DNA of 39,384 nt from Acidimicrobiaceae bacterium (GTDB lineage Bacteria > Actinomycetota > Acidimicrobiia > Acidimicrobiales > RAAP-2), in contig PLRX01000063.1 in NCBI GenBank assembly GCA_003164095.1, positions 1 to 39,384 of the forward strand, in the 5' to 3' direction. The notes under the pieces were generated by a model. That model saw nothing but the letters and a program-made list of their open reading frames with translations. It was not told where the DNA came from and did no database searches. Below are positions 17,637 to 25,950 of the stretch, piece after piece (the stretch's first letter is position 1; each line of letters begins with the position of its first letter). Position numbers and translations under genes: made by a program.

Positions 17637-18785
17637 GTGGATCTCTTCGAATACCAGGGGAAGCAGTACTTCGCCCGGTTCGGCATCCCCATCTCCAAGG
17701 GAGGGGTGGCCGACACCGTGGACGAGGCGGTGGCCCAGGCCGAGGCGGCGGGCTACCCGGTGGTCGTCAAGGCCCAGGTGAAGGTCGGGGGCCGCGGCAA
17801 GGCCGGCGGCGTCAAGGTCGCCAACGACGTCGACGAGGTGCGCCTGCACGCCGGCAACATCCTCGGCCTCGACATCAAGAGCCACGTGGTGAAGCGGTTG
17901 TGGGTCGAGCACGCCTCGGACATCGCCAAGGAGTACTACGCCAGCTTCACCCTCGACCGGAGTGCAAAGAAGCATCTCGGCATGCTGTCGGCCGAGGGCG
18001 GCGTGGAGATCGAGGAGGTGGCCGTCACCAACCCCGACGCCATCGCCATCATCCACGTGGACCCGGTCGACGGGCTCAGCCTCGAGGCCGCCACCGAGTG
18101 GGTGGCCCGGGCCCAGCTCGACGAGGAGGCCCGCGAGCAGGCCGCCGAGCTGCTGGTCAAGCTCTACACCTGCTACACCGAGGGCGACTGCGACCTGGCC
18201 GAGATCAACCCGCTGATCCTCACGCCCGAGGGCCGCGTGCATGCCCTCGACGCCAAGGTGACCCTGGACGACAACGCCGCCTACCGCCACCCCGAGTGGG
18301 AGGAGTTCGCCGGCAGCGACGTCGAGGACGAGCGGGAGACCCGGGCCAAGGAGCGCGGCCTCAACTACATCGGTCTGTCCGGCTCGGTGGGCATCATCGC
18401 CAACGGGGCCGGACTGGCCATGAGCACGCTCGACGTGGTCAACCAGTGCGGTGGCACCGCGGCCAACTTCCTCGACATCGGCGGCGGCGCCAACGCCGAC
18501 GTCATGGCGGCCGCCCTGGAGGTCATCAACTCCGACCCGGCCGTCAAGTCGATCTTCGTCAACATCTTCGGTGGCATCACACGCGTCGACGAGGTCGCCA
18601 AGGGTGTGCTGGAGGCCCTCGACCGGGTCGAGATCAGCTCGCCCATCGTGCTCCGCCTCGACGGCACCAACGCCGAGGCAGGCCGGGAGATCCTGGCCGC
18701 CCATCTGTCCGATCGCCTGGTCGCTGAGCCGACCATGCTCGATGCCGCCCGCCGGGCGGTCGCACTCGCTGGAGGCAAGTCGTGA
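17637..18785 (+). CDS. sucC: Succinyl-CoA synthetase (ADP/GDP-forming) beta subunit
   Basis: A 382-residue ATP-grasp protein that pairs with SucD to interconvert succinyl-CoA and succinate with nucleotide phosphorylation in the TCA cycle. It begins with the hallmark MDLFEYQGKQYFARFGIP, has the nucleotide loop VKVGGRGKAGGV, the metal-binding region CDLAEINPLILT, and the phosphate-binding C-terminal domain with DIGGGANADVM and NIFGGITR. The length is normal. GTG 17637 follows GAGAGGA. The 191-base gap upstream holds no gene and no clear promoter. Confidence 0.96.
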   Translation: MDLFEYQGKQYFARFGIPISKGGVADTVDEAVAQAEAAGYPVVVKAQVKVGGRGKAGGVKVANDVDEVRLHAGNILGLDIKSHVVKRLWVEHASDIAKEYYASFTLDRSAKKHLGMLSAEGGVEIEEVAVTNPDAIAIIHVDPVDGLSLEAATEWVARAQLDEEAREQAAELLVKLYTCYTEGDCDLAEINPLILTPEGRVHALDAKVTLDDNAAYRHPEWEEFAGSDVEDERETRAKERGLNYIGLSGSVGIIANGAGLAMSTLDVVNQCGGTAANFLDIGGGANADVMAAALEVINSDPAVKSIFVNIFGGITRVDEVAKGVLEALDRVEISSPIVLRLDGTNAEAGREILAAHLSDRLVAEPTMLDAARRAVALAGGKS

Positions 18786-19672
18786 GCATCTTCGTCGACG
18801 AGAACACCAAGGTCGTGGTGCAGGGCATCAGCCCCACCAGCCAGGGTCTGTACCACGGCCTGCGCAACCGGGCCTACGGCACCCAGGTGGTGGCCGGCAC
18901 CAACCCGAAGCGGGGCGGTGAGGAGATCGAGGGCATCCCGGTGTACGCAACGGTGGCCGAGGCCGTCCAGGCGACCGGGGCGAACGCCTCGTTCATCTCG
19001 GTGCCGCCCAAGTTCGCCGCCGACGCCATCGTGGAGGCCGCCGCCGCCGGCGTGCCCTTCGTGGTGTGCATCACCGAAGGGATCCCGGCCCAGGACGAGG
19101 CGCTGGCCTACAACCGCCTCGTACGGGACTTCCCGGGCACGCGGCTCCTCGGACCGAACTGCCCGGGCATCATCTCGCCCGGTAAGTGCAACATCGGGAT
19201 CACCTCGGGCGACATCGCCATGCCCGGCGGCCCGGTGGGCATCGTCAGCCGGTCCGGCACCCTCACGTACCAGGCCCTCCACGAGCTGAGTCAGCAGGGC
19301 GTGGGCCAGACCACGTGCGTCGGCATCGGCGGCGACCCGGTCCCCGGCACCAGCTTCATCGACTGCCTGGCCGCCTTCGAGGCCGACCCCGACACCCGGG
19401 CCATCATGATGATCGGTGAGATCGGCGGGTCCGCCGAGGAGGAGGCGGCCGAGTTCATCGCCTCCTCCGTGACCAAGCCCGTCGTCTCCTACGTGGCCGG
19501 GGTCACCGCACCCGCCGGGCGGAAGATGGGCCACGCCGGCGCCATCATCTCCGGCTCCAAGGGCACGGCTCAGGCCAAGATGGACGCGTTGGCCGAGGCA
19601 GGGGTCACCGTCGCGCACAACCCGACCGAGGCCGGCGAGGCCATGGTCGACGTCGTCCGGAACCTGGGCTGA
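18782..19672 (+). CDS. sucD: Succinyl-CoA synthetase alpha subunit
   Basis: A 296-residue partner of SucC; the GTG start overlaps the sucC stop (GTGA). The phosphohistidine is His251 in [43 protein letters not shown] and [14 protein letters not shown] are all conserved. The N-terminal CoA loop is odd: [12 protein letters not shown] has one extra residue and lacks the usual TG, compared with the QGFTGSQGTFH form in E. coli. The remaining CoA-site and active-site features are intact, so an active enzyme is still expected. Confidence 0.95.
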   Translation: MSIFVDENTKVVVQGISPTSQGLYHGLRNRAYGTQVVAGTNPKRGGEEIEGIPVYATVAEAVQATGANASFISVPPKFAADAIVEAAAAGVPFVVCITEGIPAQDEALAYNRLVRDFPGTRLLGPNCPGIISPGKCNIGITSGDIAMPGGPVGIVSRSGTLTYQALHELSQQGVGQTTCVGIGGDPVPGTSFIDCLAAFEADPDTRAIMMIGEIGGSAEEEAAEFIASSVTKPVVSYVAGVTAPAGRKMGHAGAIISGSKGTAQAKMDALAEAGVTVAHNPTEAGEAMVDVVRNLG

Positions 19673-19740
19673 CCATCACGCCGGACCCACCGCTCCCTCC
19701 GACCGGCGTCCCGTCGGCCGATGCGCTCGGCGGGCGACCG

Positions 19741-20406
19741 GTGGGTGCGGTGGTGTTCGACCTCGACGGCCTGCTGATCGACTCGGAGCCCTTCTGGCGT
19801 CGGGCCGAGATCGAGGTCTTCGCCACGGTGGGGCTCCACCTCACGGAGGAGCAGACCCGTCAGACCATGGGCCTGCGCATCGACGACGCCGTGCGCCACT
19901 GGTGGGAGCGCAGCCCGTGGGAGGGGATGGCCCCGCCCGAGGTGGAGCGTGCCGTGACGGCGCGTGTGGCCGAGCTCATCGAGTCGGAGGGCGAGCCCAT
20001 GCCCGGCGCCCGCGACGTGATCGCCCTGTGCCGGCGCCTGGGCATCCCGATGGCCGTCTGCTCCGGCTCCTACGCCGTCGTCATCGAGGCCGCGCTCGAC
20101 CGTCTCGGGATCACCGAGGCCATGTCGGCCTGGCACTCGGCCGAGTGGGAGCCGATGGGCAAGCCCCACCCCGGGGCCTACCTGTCCACCGCAGCCAAGT
20201 TGGGCGTCGACCCGACGGCCTGCCTGGCCTTCGAGGACTCGTTCAACGGGGCCATCTCCGGCAAGGCCGCCCGCATGCGGGTCGTGGCCGTGCCCGAGCC
20301 GGGAGCGCAGGGCTCGACCCGCTGGGGGTTCTGCGACCTCGTGCTCGACTCGTTGGAGGACTTCGACGCCGCCGCCCTGCGGTCGCTGGAGGGAGGCACC
20401 CCCTGA
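19741..20406 (+). CDS. HAD-IA family phosphatase (HxpB/beta-phosphoglucomutase-like)
   Basis: A 221-residue HAD hydrolase. Motif I is DLDG with Asp7 and Asp9 (FDLDGLLIDSEPFW, the form of sugar phosphatases such as E. coli HxpB/YniC). Motif II is the Ser in VCSGSY, motif III is Lys141 in GKPHPG, and motif IV is Asp166 in FEDSFNG. A four-helix cap lies between residues 15 and 85. A small sugar phosphate is the likely substrate class. GTG 19741 is the first start codon in this frame after sucD, 68 bases away, and it may be read from the suc transcript. Confidence 0.87.
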   Translation: MGAVVFDLDGLLIDSEPFWRRAEIEVFATVGLHLTEEQTRQTMGLRIDDAVRHWWERSPWEGMAPPEVERAVTARVAELIESEGEPMPGARDVIALCRRLGIPMAVCSGSYAVVIEAALDRLGITEAMSAWHSAEWEPMGKPHPGAYLSTAAKLGVDPTACLAFEDSFNGAISGKAARMRVVAVPEPGAQGSTRWGFCDLVLDSLEDFDAAALRSLEGGTP

Positions 20407-20423
20407 GCCCCGGGGCACCCGGT

Positions 20424-20445
20424 CGGTGGGACCAAGATCCCACCG
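20424..20445 (+). terminator. Hairpin after the HAD phosphatase gene
   Basis: An 8-bp stem (CGGTGGGA with TCCCACCG) and a 6-base loop begin 18 bases after the stop codon. This is a plausible terminator for the sucCD-HAD unit. Confidence 0.5.
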
Positions 20446-20467
20446 CGAGGGGGCCGTTGGTCAGGAA

Positions 20468-20634
20468 TCGGTTGCAGTCGGTTGCAAAACGGCGAACCGG
20501 CTTCGGTTGGCTCGGGGCCCCGCCGATGAATTCGCCACGAGGGGCAGTCCCCTGGGCAGGGGGGAGTCAGCGACGTCGGTCCCGATCCGGCGGGCAGGCC
20601 GGACGGGCCACGTCGTTGCCGCACCTCGGTTGCA
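20468..20634. repeat. Three TCGGTTGCA direct repeats before purN
   Basis: TCGGTTGCA occurs at 20468-20476, 20478-20486 and 20626-20634, the first two exactly 10 bp apart. They lie in the 305-base gap between the HAD gene and purN, which otherwise holds only hairpins and a promoter-like box. They could be binding sites for a regulator; no known factor is recognised. Confidence 0.5.
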
Positions 20635-20644
20635 GCCGGGCCGT

Positions 20645-20670
20645 GGAGGGCCCGCCGAGGCGGGCCCTCC
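20645..20670. terminator. Very stable GC hairpin 30 bases upstream of the purN promoter box
   Basis: GGAGGGCCCGCC pairs perfectly with GGCGGGCCCTCC over 12 bases, leaving a 2-base loop (in practice 10-11 bp with a tetraloop). It would stop transcription arriving from upstream and so insulate purN. Confidence 0.55.
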
Positions 20671-20699
20671 GGCTTGGACCGCACCCCCGAGGGCACTGG

Positions 20700-20705
20700 T
20701 AGCGT
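20700..20705 (+). promoter_or_regulatory. Candidate -10 box (TAGCGT) for leaderless purN mRNA
   Basis: TAGCGT ends 6 bases before GTG 20712. The spacer GCGCCC has no ribosome site. Confidence 0.5.
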
Positions 20706-20711
20706 GCGCCC

Positions 20712-21362
20712 GTGGACAGAGGACCGATACGTGACGCAGCCCCGTCACCGGTCCGGATCGGCGTCCTCGCCTCCGGCAGCGGCACCATCCTCGAGGCGAT
20801 CCTGGCCGACGGCCTGCCGGTCCACCTGGTGGCGACCGACCGCCCGTGTCGGGCCCTCGAGGTGGCAGCTGTGGCCACGGTGCCGACCGTCCTGGTCGAC
20901 CGTGCCGACTACGGCGGCTTCGGCGACGGCTTCGACCGGGTCGGCTACACCCGGGCGCTGGCCGACACGCTCGTCGCCGCAGGCGTCGACGTGGTGGTCA
21001 TGGCCGGCTTCGGCACCGTGCTCGAACAACCGGTCCACGACGCCTACCCGGACAGGATCCTGAACACGCACCCCGCACTGCTGCCGGACTTCCCGGGATG
21101 GCATGCCGTCCACGACGCGCTGGCCGCCGGGGTGCCCGAGACGGGCACCACGGTCCACGTGGCCCACCTGGAGATGGACACCGGTCCGATCCTGGCCCAG
21201 GCCAAGGTGCCGATCCTCCCGGACGACACCGAGGCGCGCCTGCATGAACGCATCAAGGCCGTGGAGCGCACGCTCTACCCGGCCACCATCCGAGCCTTCA
21301 TCGACGACCTGGCGGCCCAGGCCGTGGGTGGGGGACCGTCACCTGAGGAGGTCACCGAATGA
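20712..21362 (+). CDS. purN: Phosphoribosylglycinamide formyltransferase (GART)
   Basis: Transfers a formyl group from 10-formyl-THF to GAR, the third step of IMP synthesis; 216 residues, normal length. The formyltransferase catalytic triad is present as Asn118 and His120 (ILNTHPALLPDFPG) and Asp156 (HLEMDTGPILAQ). The N-terminal phosphate loop is VLASGSGTILEAI. GTG 20712 is preceded directly by a -10-like hexamer. The stop overlaps the purH ATG (ATGA), so purN-purH is an operon, and folD downstream supplies its cofactor. Confidence 0.94.
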   Translation: MDRGPIRDAAPSPVRIGVLASGSGTILEAILADGLPVHLVATDRPCRALEVAAVATVPTVLVDRADYGGFGDGFDRVGYTRALADTLVAAGVDVVVMAGFGTVLEQPVHDAYPDRILNTHPALLPDFPGWHAVHDALAAGVPETGTTVHVAHLEMDTGPILAQAKVPILPDDTEARLHERIKAVERTLYPATIRAFIDDLAAQAVGGGPSPEEVTE

Positions 21363-22924
21363 AGGCCCTGCTGTCCGTCTACGACAAGACCGGGATCGAG
21401 GAGTTCGCCCGCGGGCTGGCCGCACTGGGCTGGGAGCTGATCTCGAGCGGCGGCACCTCGGCGGCCCTGTCCGCGGCCGGCATCGACCACGTGGAGGTGG
21501 CCGACCTGACGGGTGCCCCCGAGATGCTGGGCGGCCGGGTCAAGACCCTGCACCCGGTGATCCACGGCGGAATCCTGGCCGACCGCGCCAAGCCCGACCA
21601 CCTCGACGCACTCGACAAGCTCGGGATCGGCCTCATCGACCTGGTGGTCTGCAACCTCTACCCGTTCACGTCCGACCCGTCGATCGAGCTCATCGACGTG
21701 GGCGGGCCGACCATGGTCCGGGCGGCGGCCAAGAACCACGACCACGTGGCGGTGGTGGTCGACCCGGCCGACTACGGCCCGGTGCTGGAGGAGCTCCGCA
21801 CCGACGGCAGCATCTCACTCGAGACCCGCCGTCGACTGGCCCGACAGGCCTTCGCCCACACGGCCGGCTATGACGCGGCAATCGTCGCCTGGCTGGACGA
21901 GCGGGAGCAGGAGGCCCTGGCAGAGGGGGAGGACGTCGATGCCACCGACCTCGAGACGGCGCTCCTGCTGCCGGACTCGATCCACCTCACCCTCGAGCGG
22001 GCCGGCTCGCTGCGCTACGGCGAGAACCCGCACCAGCACGGCGCCCGCTACCGGGTGGTCGGCCGGGACTCGTGGTGGGACGACGTCGTCCAGTACGGCG
22101 GCAAGGAGCTCTCCTACCTCAACGTGTTCGACGCCGACGCGGCATGGCGCCTGGTGCACGAGCTGCCGACGGACCCCGCCGAGTGTGCCGTGGCCATCAT
22201 CAAGCATGCCAACCCCTGCGGTGCAGCCCTGGACGCCGACCTGGTCCGGGCTTACGAACTGGCCCTCGAGTGCGACCCCCAGTCGGCCTTCGGCGGCATC
22301 GTGGCCATCGGCGGCCCCGTCACCCTGGCGGTCGCCGAGGCCATCGCCGCCGGTCCGCAGGCCGACGTGATCATCGCCCCCTCCTACGACGAGGAGGCGC
22401 TCGCCCAGCTGTCGTCCAAGCGCAAGGCCACGCGGCTGCTGTCGGCACCGGCCCCCGAGGCGCTCGTCCGCCAGTACCGGTTCCTCGGCAACGCCGTACT
22501 GGTCCAGGATGCCGACCGGTTCCTGGTGGACCCGTCGACCTGGGAGGTGGCCACGGAGCGCCAGCCCACCGAGTCCGAGTGGCAGGACCTCCGTATCGCC
22601 TGGAAGGTGTGCGCCCGCACGACATCCAATGCCATCGCCGTGGTGACGTCCGGCCAGGCCGTGGGCATCGGTGCCGGCCAGCAGTCGCGGGTCGTGGCGG
22701 CACAGATCGCCGTGCAGAAGGCGGGGGAGCGGGCGACCGGCGGGGCGGCCGCCTCGGACGCCTTCTTCCCCTTCCCGGACGGCATGCAGGTGCTGGCCGC
22801 CGCCGGGGTGGCCGCCGTGGTCCAGCCCGGCGGGTCGATCCGGGACGACGAGGTGATTGCCGCAGCCGATGCGGCCGGGATCGCTATGGTCATGGCACGC
22901 GGCGAGCGCCACTTCCGGCACTGA
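21359..22924 (+). CDS. purH: Bifunctional AICAR transformylase/IMP cyclohydrolase
   Basis: Carries out the last two steps of IMP synthesis; 521 residues. The N-terminal cyclohydrolase domain (1 to about 195, MGS-like) has ALLSVYDKTGIEEFARGL, LISSGGTSAAL and GGRVKTLHPVIHGGILADR. The transformylase domain has RYGENPHQHG and the catalytic Lys282-His283 in KHANPCGAAL, then SAFGGIVA and GAGQQSRVVAA. The C-terminus ends in DGMQVLAAAGVAAVVQPGGS and MARGERHFRH, as in the family. The ATG overlaps the purN stop. Confidence 0.97.
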   Translation: MKALLSVYDKTGIEEFARGLAALGWELISSGGTSAALSAAGIDHVEVADLTGAPEMLGGRVKTLHPVIHGGILADRAKPDHLDALDKLGIGLIDLVVCNLYPFTSDPSIELIDVGGPTMVRAAAKNHDHVAVVVDPADYGPVLEELRTDGSISLETRRRLARQAFAHTAGYDAAIVAWLDEREQEALAEGEDVDATDLETALLLPDSIHLTLERAGSLRYGENPHQHGARYRVVGRDSWWDDVVQYGGKELSYLNVFDADAAWRLVHELPTDPAECAVAIIKHANPCGAALDADLVRAYELALECDPQSAFGGIVAIGGPVTLAVAEAIAAGPQADVIIAPSYDEEALAQLSSKRKATRLLSAPAPEALVRQYRFLGNAVLVQDADRFLVDPSTWEVATERQPTESEWQDLRIAWKVCARTTSNAIAVVTSGQAVGIGAGQQSRVVAAQIAVQKAGERATGGAAASDAFFPFPDGMQVLAAAGVAAVVQPGGSIRDDEVIAAADAAGIAMVMARGERHFRH

Positions 22925-23044
22925 GCCGCTGTGCGTCAGGCCCGGCCCACGCCGCCGGTGACCAGTGGCACCACGACGGATCGGCGGCGACCGGGTGAGA
23001 TCGAGTGAGGGGACCCCAGCAGTGACACGACCGGAGGCACGCCG

Positions 23045-23899
23045 ATGACGGCAACCCTGCTGGACGGCGAACTGCTGGCCGCGCGCGTCCGGGCCGAGGT
23101 CGCCGACCGGGTCGCACGGCTGCGGTCCGCGGGCGTGACCGTGGGCCTCGGCACCGTGCTGGTGGGCGACGACGGGCCGAGCGCACGCTACGTGGCGATG
23201 AAGCACGCCGACTGTGAGGAGGTGGGCATCACCTCGGCGCACGCCCACCTGCCGGCCGACGTGTCCCAGGAGGAGCTGGACGCCACGATCGCCCGCTTCA
23301 ACGCCGACCCCGCCATCCATGCCTACCTGGTCCAGCTGCCCCTCCCCGCCGGCCTGGACGAGGTGCGCACGCTGATGGCGGTCGACCCCGACAAGGACGT
23401 GGACGGACTGCACCCGGTCAATCTCGGCCGCCTGGTGATGGGGGCGAACGGCCCGCTCCCCTGCACGCCGGCCGGCATCGTGGACCTGCTCCATGCCAAC
23501 GACGTGCCGGTCGAGGGCAAGCACGTCGTGGTGATCGGAAGGGGGCTCACCATCGGCCGTCCGCTGGCGCTGCTGCTGGCGATGAAGCGCCCCGGTTGTA
23601 ACGCGGCCGTGACCGTCGTCCACACCGGGGTCGAGGACCTCGACGGTCTGGTCCGCCAGGGCGACGTCGTGGTCGCGGCCGCCGGCCGGGCGGGCCTGGT
23701 GACGGCGGACATGATCAAGCCCGGCGCCGCCGTGGTCGGCGCCGGCACCTCGTGGGAAGGGAAGAAGCTCTTGTCCGACGTCGATGAAGGCGTCGCCGAG
23801 GTCGCGGGGTGGATCACCCCGCGCATCGGTGGGGTCGGCCCGATGACCCGGGCCATGCTGCTGCGCAATGCCGTGCGTGCCGCGGAGCGTGCCGCATGA
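23045..23899 (+). CDS. folD: Methylenetetrahydrofolate dehydrogenase/cyclohydrolase FolD
   Basis: A 284-residue bifunctional enzyme interconverting 5,10-methylene-THF and 10-formyl-THF, which feeds PurN and PurH. The catalytic pair Tyr49 and Lys53 lies in the Y-x3-K motif (SARYVAMKHADCEEVGI). DPDKDVDGLHPVN and PCTPAGIVDLL follow, and the NADP site is VVVIGRGLTIGRPLALLL, where Gly replaces the common Ser after GR. ATG 23045 has GGAGG at 23032-23036. Its stop overlaps the cupin start (ATGA). Confidence 0.95.
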   Translation: MTATLLDGELLAARVRAEVADRVARLRSAGVTVGLGTVLVGDDGPSARYVAMKHADCEEVGITSAHAHLPADVSQEELDATIARFNADPAIHAYLVQLPLPAGLDEVRTLMAVDPDKDVDGLHPVNLGRLVMGANGPLPCTPAGIVDLLHANDVPVEGKHVVVIGRGLTIGRPLALLLAMKRPGCNAAVTVVHTGVEDLDGLVRQGDVVVAAAGRAGLVTADMIKPGAAVVGAGTSWEGKKLLSDVDEGVAEVAGWITPRIGGVGPMTRAMLLRNAVRAAERAA

Positions 23900-24270
23900 G
23901 CCCGTCCACCGGCGCGAACGGCCTGGAAACCGACCAGCGACCCTGGGGCAGCTACTCCGTCCTCGACGACGAGCCCACGTTCAAGGTCAAGCGCATCGAG
24001 GTCCAGCCGGGCAAGCGCCTCAGTTACCAGCGGCACGCCCGCCGCTCGGAGCACTGGTTCATGGTCCAGGGGACCGCGGTCGTCACGCTCGACGGCGAGC
24101 GGCGCGAGGTGTCGGCGGGCGACGCCGTCGACATCCCGGTCGGTACCGACCACCGCATCGAGAACGCCTCCGACGCCCTGGTGGTCTTCGTCGAGGTGCA
24201 GCACGGTGACTACTTCGGCGAGGACGACATCGTGCGCCTCGAGGACGACTACGGGAGGACCGGATCGTGA
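23896..24270 (+). CDS. Cupin protein, mannose-6-phosphate isomerase type II-like
   Basis: A 124-residue single-domain cupin like the C-terminal domain of GDP-mannose pyrophosphorylase/phosphomannose isomerase. It opens with the typical RPWGSYSVL, then KRIEVQPGKRLSYQRHARRSEHWFMV (cut here into PGKRLSYQRHARRSEHW as the metal-binding strand) and a second cupin motif around PVGTDHRIENAS. As a stand-alone domain it could be a sugar-phosphate isomerase or a sensor; this is not decidable here. ATG 23896 overlaps the folD stop, and its own stop overlaps the next gene's GTG, so three genes are chained. Confidence 0.83.
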   Translation: MSPSTGANGLETDQRPWGSYSVLDDEPTFKVKRIEVQPGKRLSYQRHARRSEHWFMVQGTAVVTLDGERREVSAGDAVDIPVGTDHRIENASDALVVFVEVQHGDYFGEDDIVRLEDDYGRTGS

Positions 24271-25019
24271 GTTGGCCCCGGCAGGTGCGCCTGCCCCGTC
24301 GGACGACGGCCCTGGCGGCCGCGATGGTCGTCCTGCTGGCCCTCGGCGGCCACACCGCCACGGCCGCCGCCGCCGTGCCGGCCCGGACGGTGCTCCTCGC
24401 CACGACCACCACGACCGTGCCGGACACGACCACCACGACGGTCCCGCCCACCACCACGACGGTCGCGCCCACCACCACGACGGTCGCGCCCACCACCACG
24501 ACGACGGCGCCGGCCAAGGCGTCGAAGAACTCCTCGGTGCCCCTGGCGCTGATCGGGGTCATCATCGTCGTGCTGCTGCTGATCGTCCTGATGATCGCGC
24601 TGATGGTGTCGCGCAAAGGGAAGACGGCCCTCGACGCCTGGCGCCGCCGGGCACTGCCCGCACTGAGCGACGCCCGACTGGCCCGTGAGGCCCTCTTGTC
24701 GCCGTCGGCCGTGTCCGACGATGTCGAGCTGCGCGGGGCGGTGTCCGTGCAGGCCGAGAAGGCGGCGGTCGCCCTCGAGCAGGCGGCCAGGACGGCGCCG
24801 GACCCGGCCGCGGGAGGATCGGCCACCACGGCCGCCGGCGCACTCCGGGGCCTGGCCTTCTCCATCGAGGCGGATCGGCTCCTGCGCAACGGCGCAGCCG
24901 CCCCGACCGGCGTGCAGCTCGCCCAGGCCGACGAGGCCCGTCGGGACCGTGATGCGGAGCTCCAGGGTGCACTGGCCCGCCTCCAGGCCCACGTCTCATC
25001 GCCCTCCGACCGCCCCTGA
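24267..25019 (+). CDS. Thr-rich single-pass membrane protein of unknown function
   Basis: A 250-residue protein I do not recognise. It starts with a signal-like segment (residues 11-36, TALAAAMVVLLALGGHTAT), followed by a mucin-like Thr/Pro/Val stretch at about 45-84 (repeats of PTTTTVA), a strong membrane helix at about 93-115 (LALIGVIIVVLLLIVLMIAL) and a cytoplasmic Ala-rich, probably helical domain of about 130 residues (SVQAEKAAVALEQAA). Topology would put the Thr-rich part outside, where it could be O-glycosylated. GTG 24267 has GGGAGG at 24254-24259 and overlaps the cupin stop (GTGA). Confidence 0.8.
   Translation: MSWPRQVRLPRRTTALAAAMVVLLALGGHTATAAAAVPARTVLLATTTTTVPDTTTTTVPPTTTTVAPTTTTVAPTTTTTAPAKASKNSSVPLALIGVIIVVLLLIVLMIALMVSRKGKTALDAWRRRALPALSDARLAREALLSPSAVSDDVELRGAVSVQAEKAAVALEQAARTAPDPAAGGSATTAAGALRGLAFSIEADRLLRNGAAAPTGVQLAQADEARRDRDAELQGALARLQAHVSSPSDRP
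24441..24503 (+). repeat. Three 21-bp coding repeats (PTTTTVA type)
   Basis: Units 24441-24461, 24462-24482 and 24483-24503 are identical apart from one base in the first. They encode seven-residue Thr-rich repeats and could change copy number by slippage. Confidence 0.85.
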
Positions 25020-25065
25020 GGCGCGCGCCGGGCGGGGACCCTGGTCGACGACGGAAGGCCGGAAG

Positions 25066-25071
25066 TAGGCT
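25066..25071 (+). promoter_or_regulatory. Candidate -10 box (TAGGCT) for leaderless metF mRNA
   Basis: TAGGCT ends 9 bases before ATG 25081. The spacer GGCCCGACC contains no ribosome site. Confidence 0.45.
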
Positions 25072-25080
25072 GGCCCGACC

Positions 25081-25944
25081 ATGACCCGCATCGCCGAACT
25101 GCTCGACAAGGGCAAGACGTACTCGTTCGAATTCTTCCCGCCGAAGAACGACGCCGAGCAGTCCACCCTGGTCACGACGCTGCGCGAGCTCGAGCCGCTC
25201 GGGCCCTCGTTCGTGTCCGTCACCTACCGCGGCGGCGCCGAGTCGAGGAAGCGGACGGTGGACCTGGTCACCGGCATGCTGCGGACCACCAACCTGGTCC
25301 CCATGGCCCACCTGATCTGCGTCGCCCACACCCGATTGGAGCTGGCCGAGATCCTGGTCGACCTGCGCAGGGCAGGAGTGGAGAACCTGATGGCCCTGGG
25401 CGGCGACCCGCCGACCGACCCCGATGCGGGGGTCGGCGAACTCGTCCACGCCTGCGAGCTGGTCGAGCTGGCCCGGGCCATCGGCGGCTTCTCCATCGGC
25501 GTGGCCGCCCAGCCCGCCGGGCACCCGCTCTCCCCCGACCTGGCGACGGACCGGGACCACCTGGCCGCCAAGCTGGCCCTGGCCGACTTCGGTGTGACCC
25601 AGTTCTTCTTCGAGGCCCACGAGTACACGTCGCTCGTCGCCGACCTTGCCGAGCGCGGCGTGACGAAGCCGGTACTGCCGGGCATCATGCCCGTCACCAG
25701 CCTGTCGTCGGTGCCCCGGATGGCGGCCATGGGCGCCGCCCTGCCGACCTGGATGGTCGATCGTCTCGAGGCGGCGGCCGCCGAGGGCGGTGCCGACGCG
25801 GTGCGCCACGAGGGTGTGGCCTGTGCCACGGAACTGTGCGAACAGCTGCTGGAGGCGGGGGTGCCCGGTCTGCACTTCTACACCCTCAACCGGTCGAGCG
25901 CGACCCGCGAAATCTACGCCGCACTCGGCCTCGGCCGGAACTGA
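25081..25944 (+). CDS. metF: Methylenetetrahydrofolate reductase
   Basis: A 287-residue TIM-barrel flavoenzyme reducing 5,10-methylene-THF to 5-methyl-THF for methionine synthesis. SFEFFPPKN carries Glu17 (E. coli Glu28), LMALGGDPP carries Asp109 (E. coli Asp120), and ADFGVTQFFFE and PGIMPVTS are conserved. The C-terminus LHFYTLNRSSATREI is typical. Together with folD it covers the two main fates of methylene-THF. It has its own -10-like box right before the ATG. Confidence 0.95.
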   Translation: MTRIAELLDKGKTYSFEFFPPKNDAEQSTLVTTLRELEPLGPSFVSVTYRGGAESRKRTVDLVTGMLRTTNLVPMAHLICVAHTRLELAEILVDLRRAGVENLMALGGDPPTDPDAGVGELVHACELVELARAIGGFSIGVAAQPAGHPLSPDLATDRDHLAAKLALADFGVTQFFFEAHEYTSLVADLAERGVTKPVLPGIMPVTSLSSVPRMAAMGAALPTWMVDRLEAAAAEGGADAVRHEGVACATELCEQLLEAGVPGLHFYTLNRSSATREIYAALGLGRN

Positions 25945-25950
25945 CCCGGC

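Noticed and set aside
20450-20525. Possible tRNA or structured RNA before purN
   Set aside because: No acceptor stem, T-loop GGTTCGA or anticodon arm could be fitted; the region is explained by direct repeats and hairpins.
24441-24503. Short regular repeats as a CRISPR array
   Set aside because: The units are contiguous, without spacers, and encode a Thr-rich protein segment.
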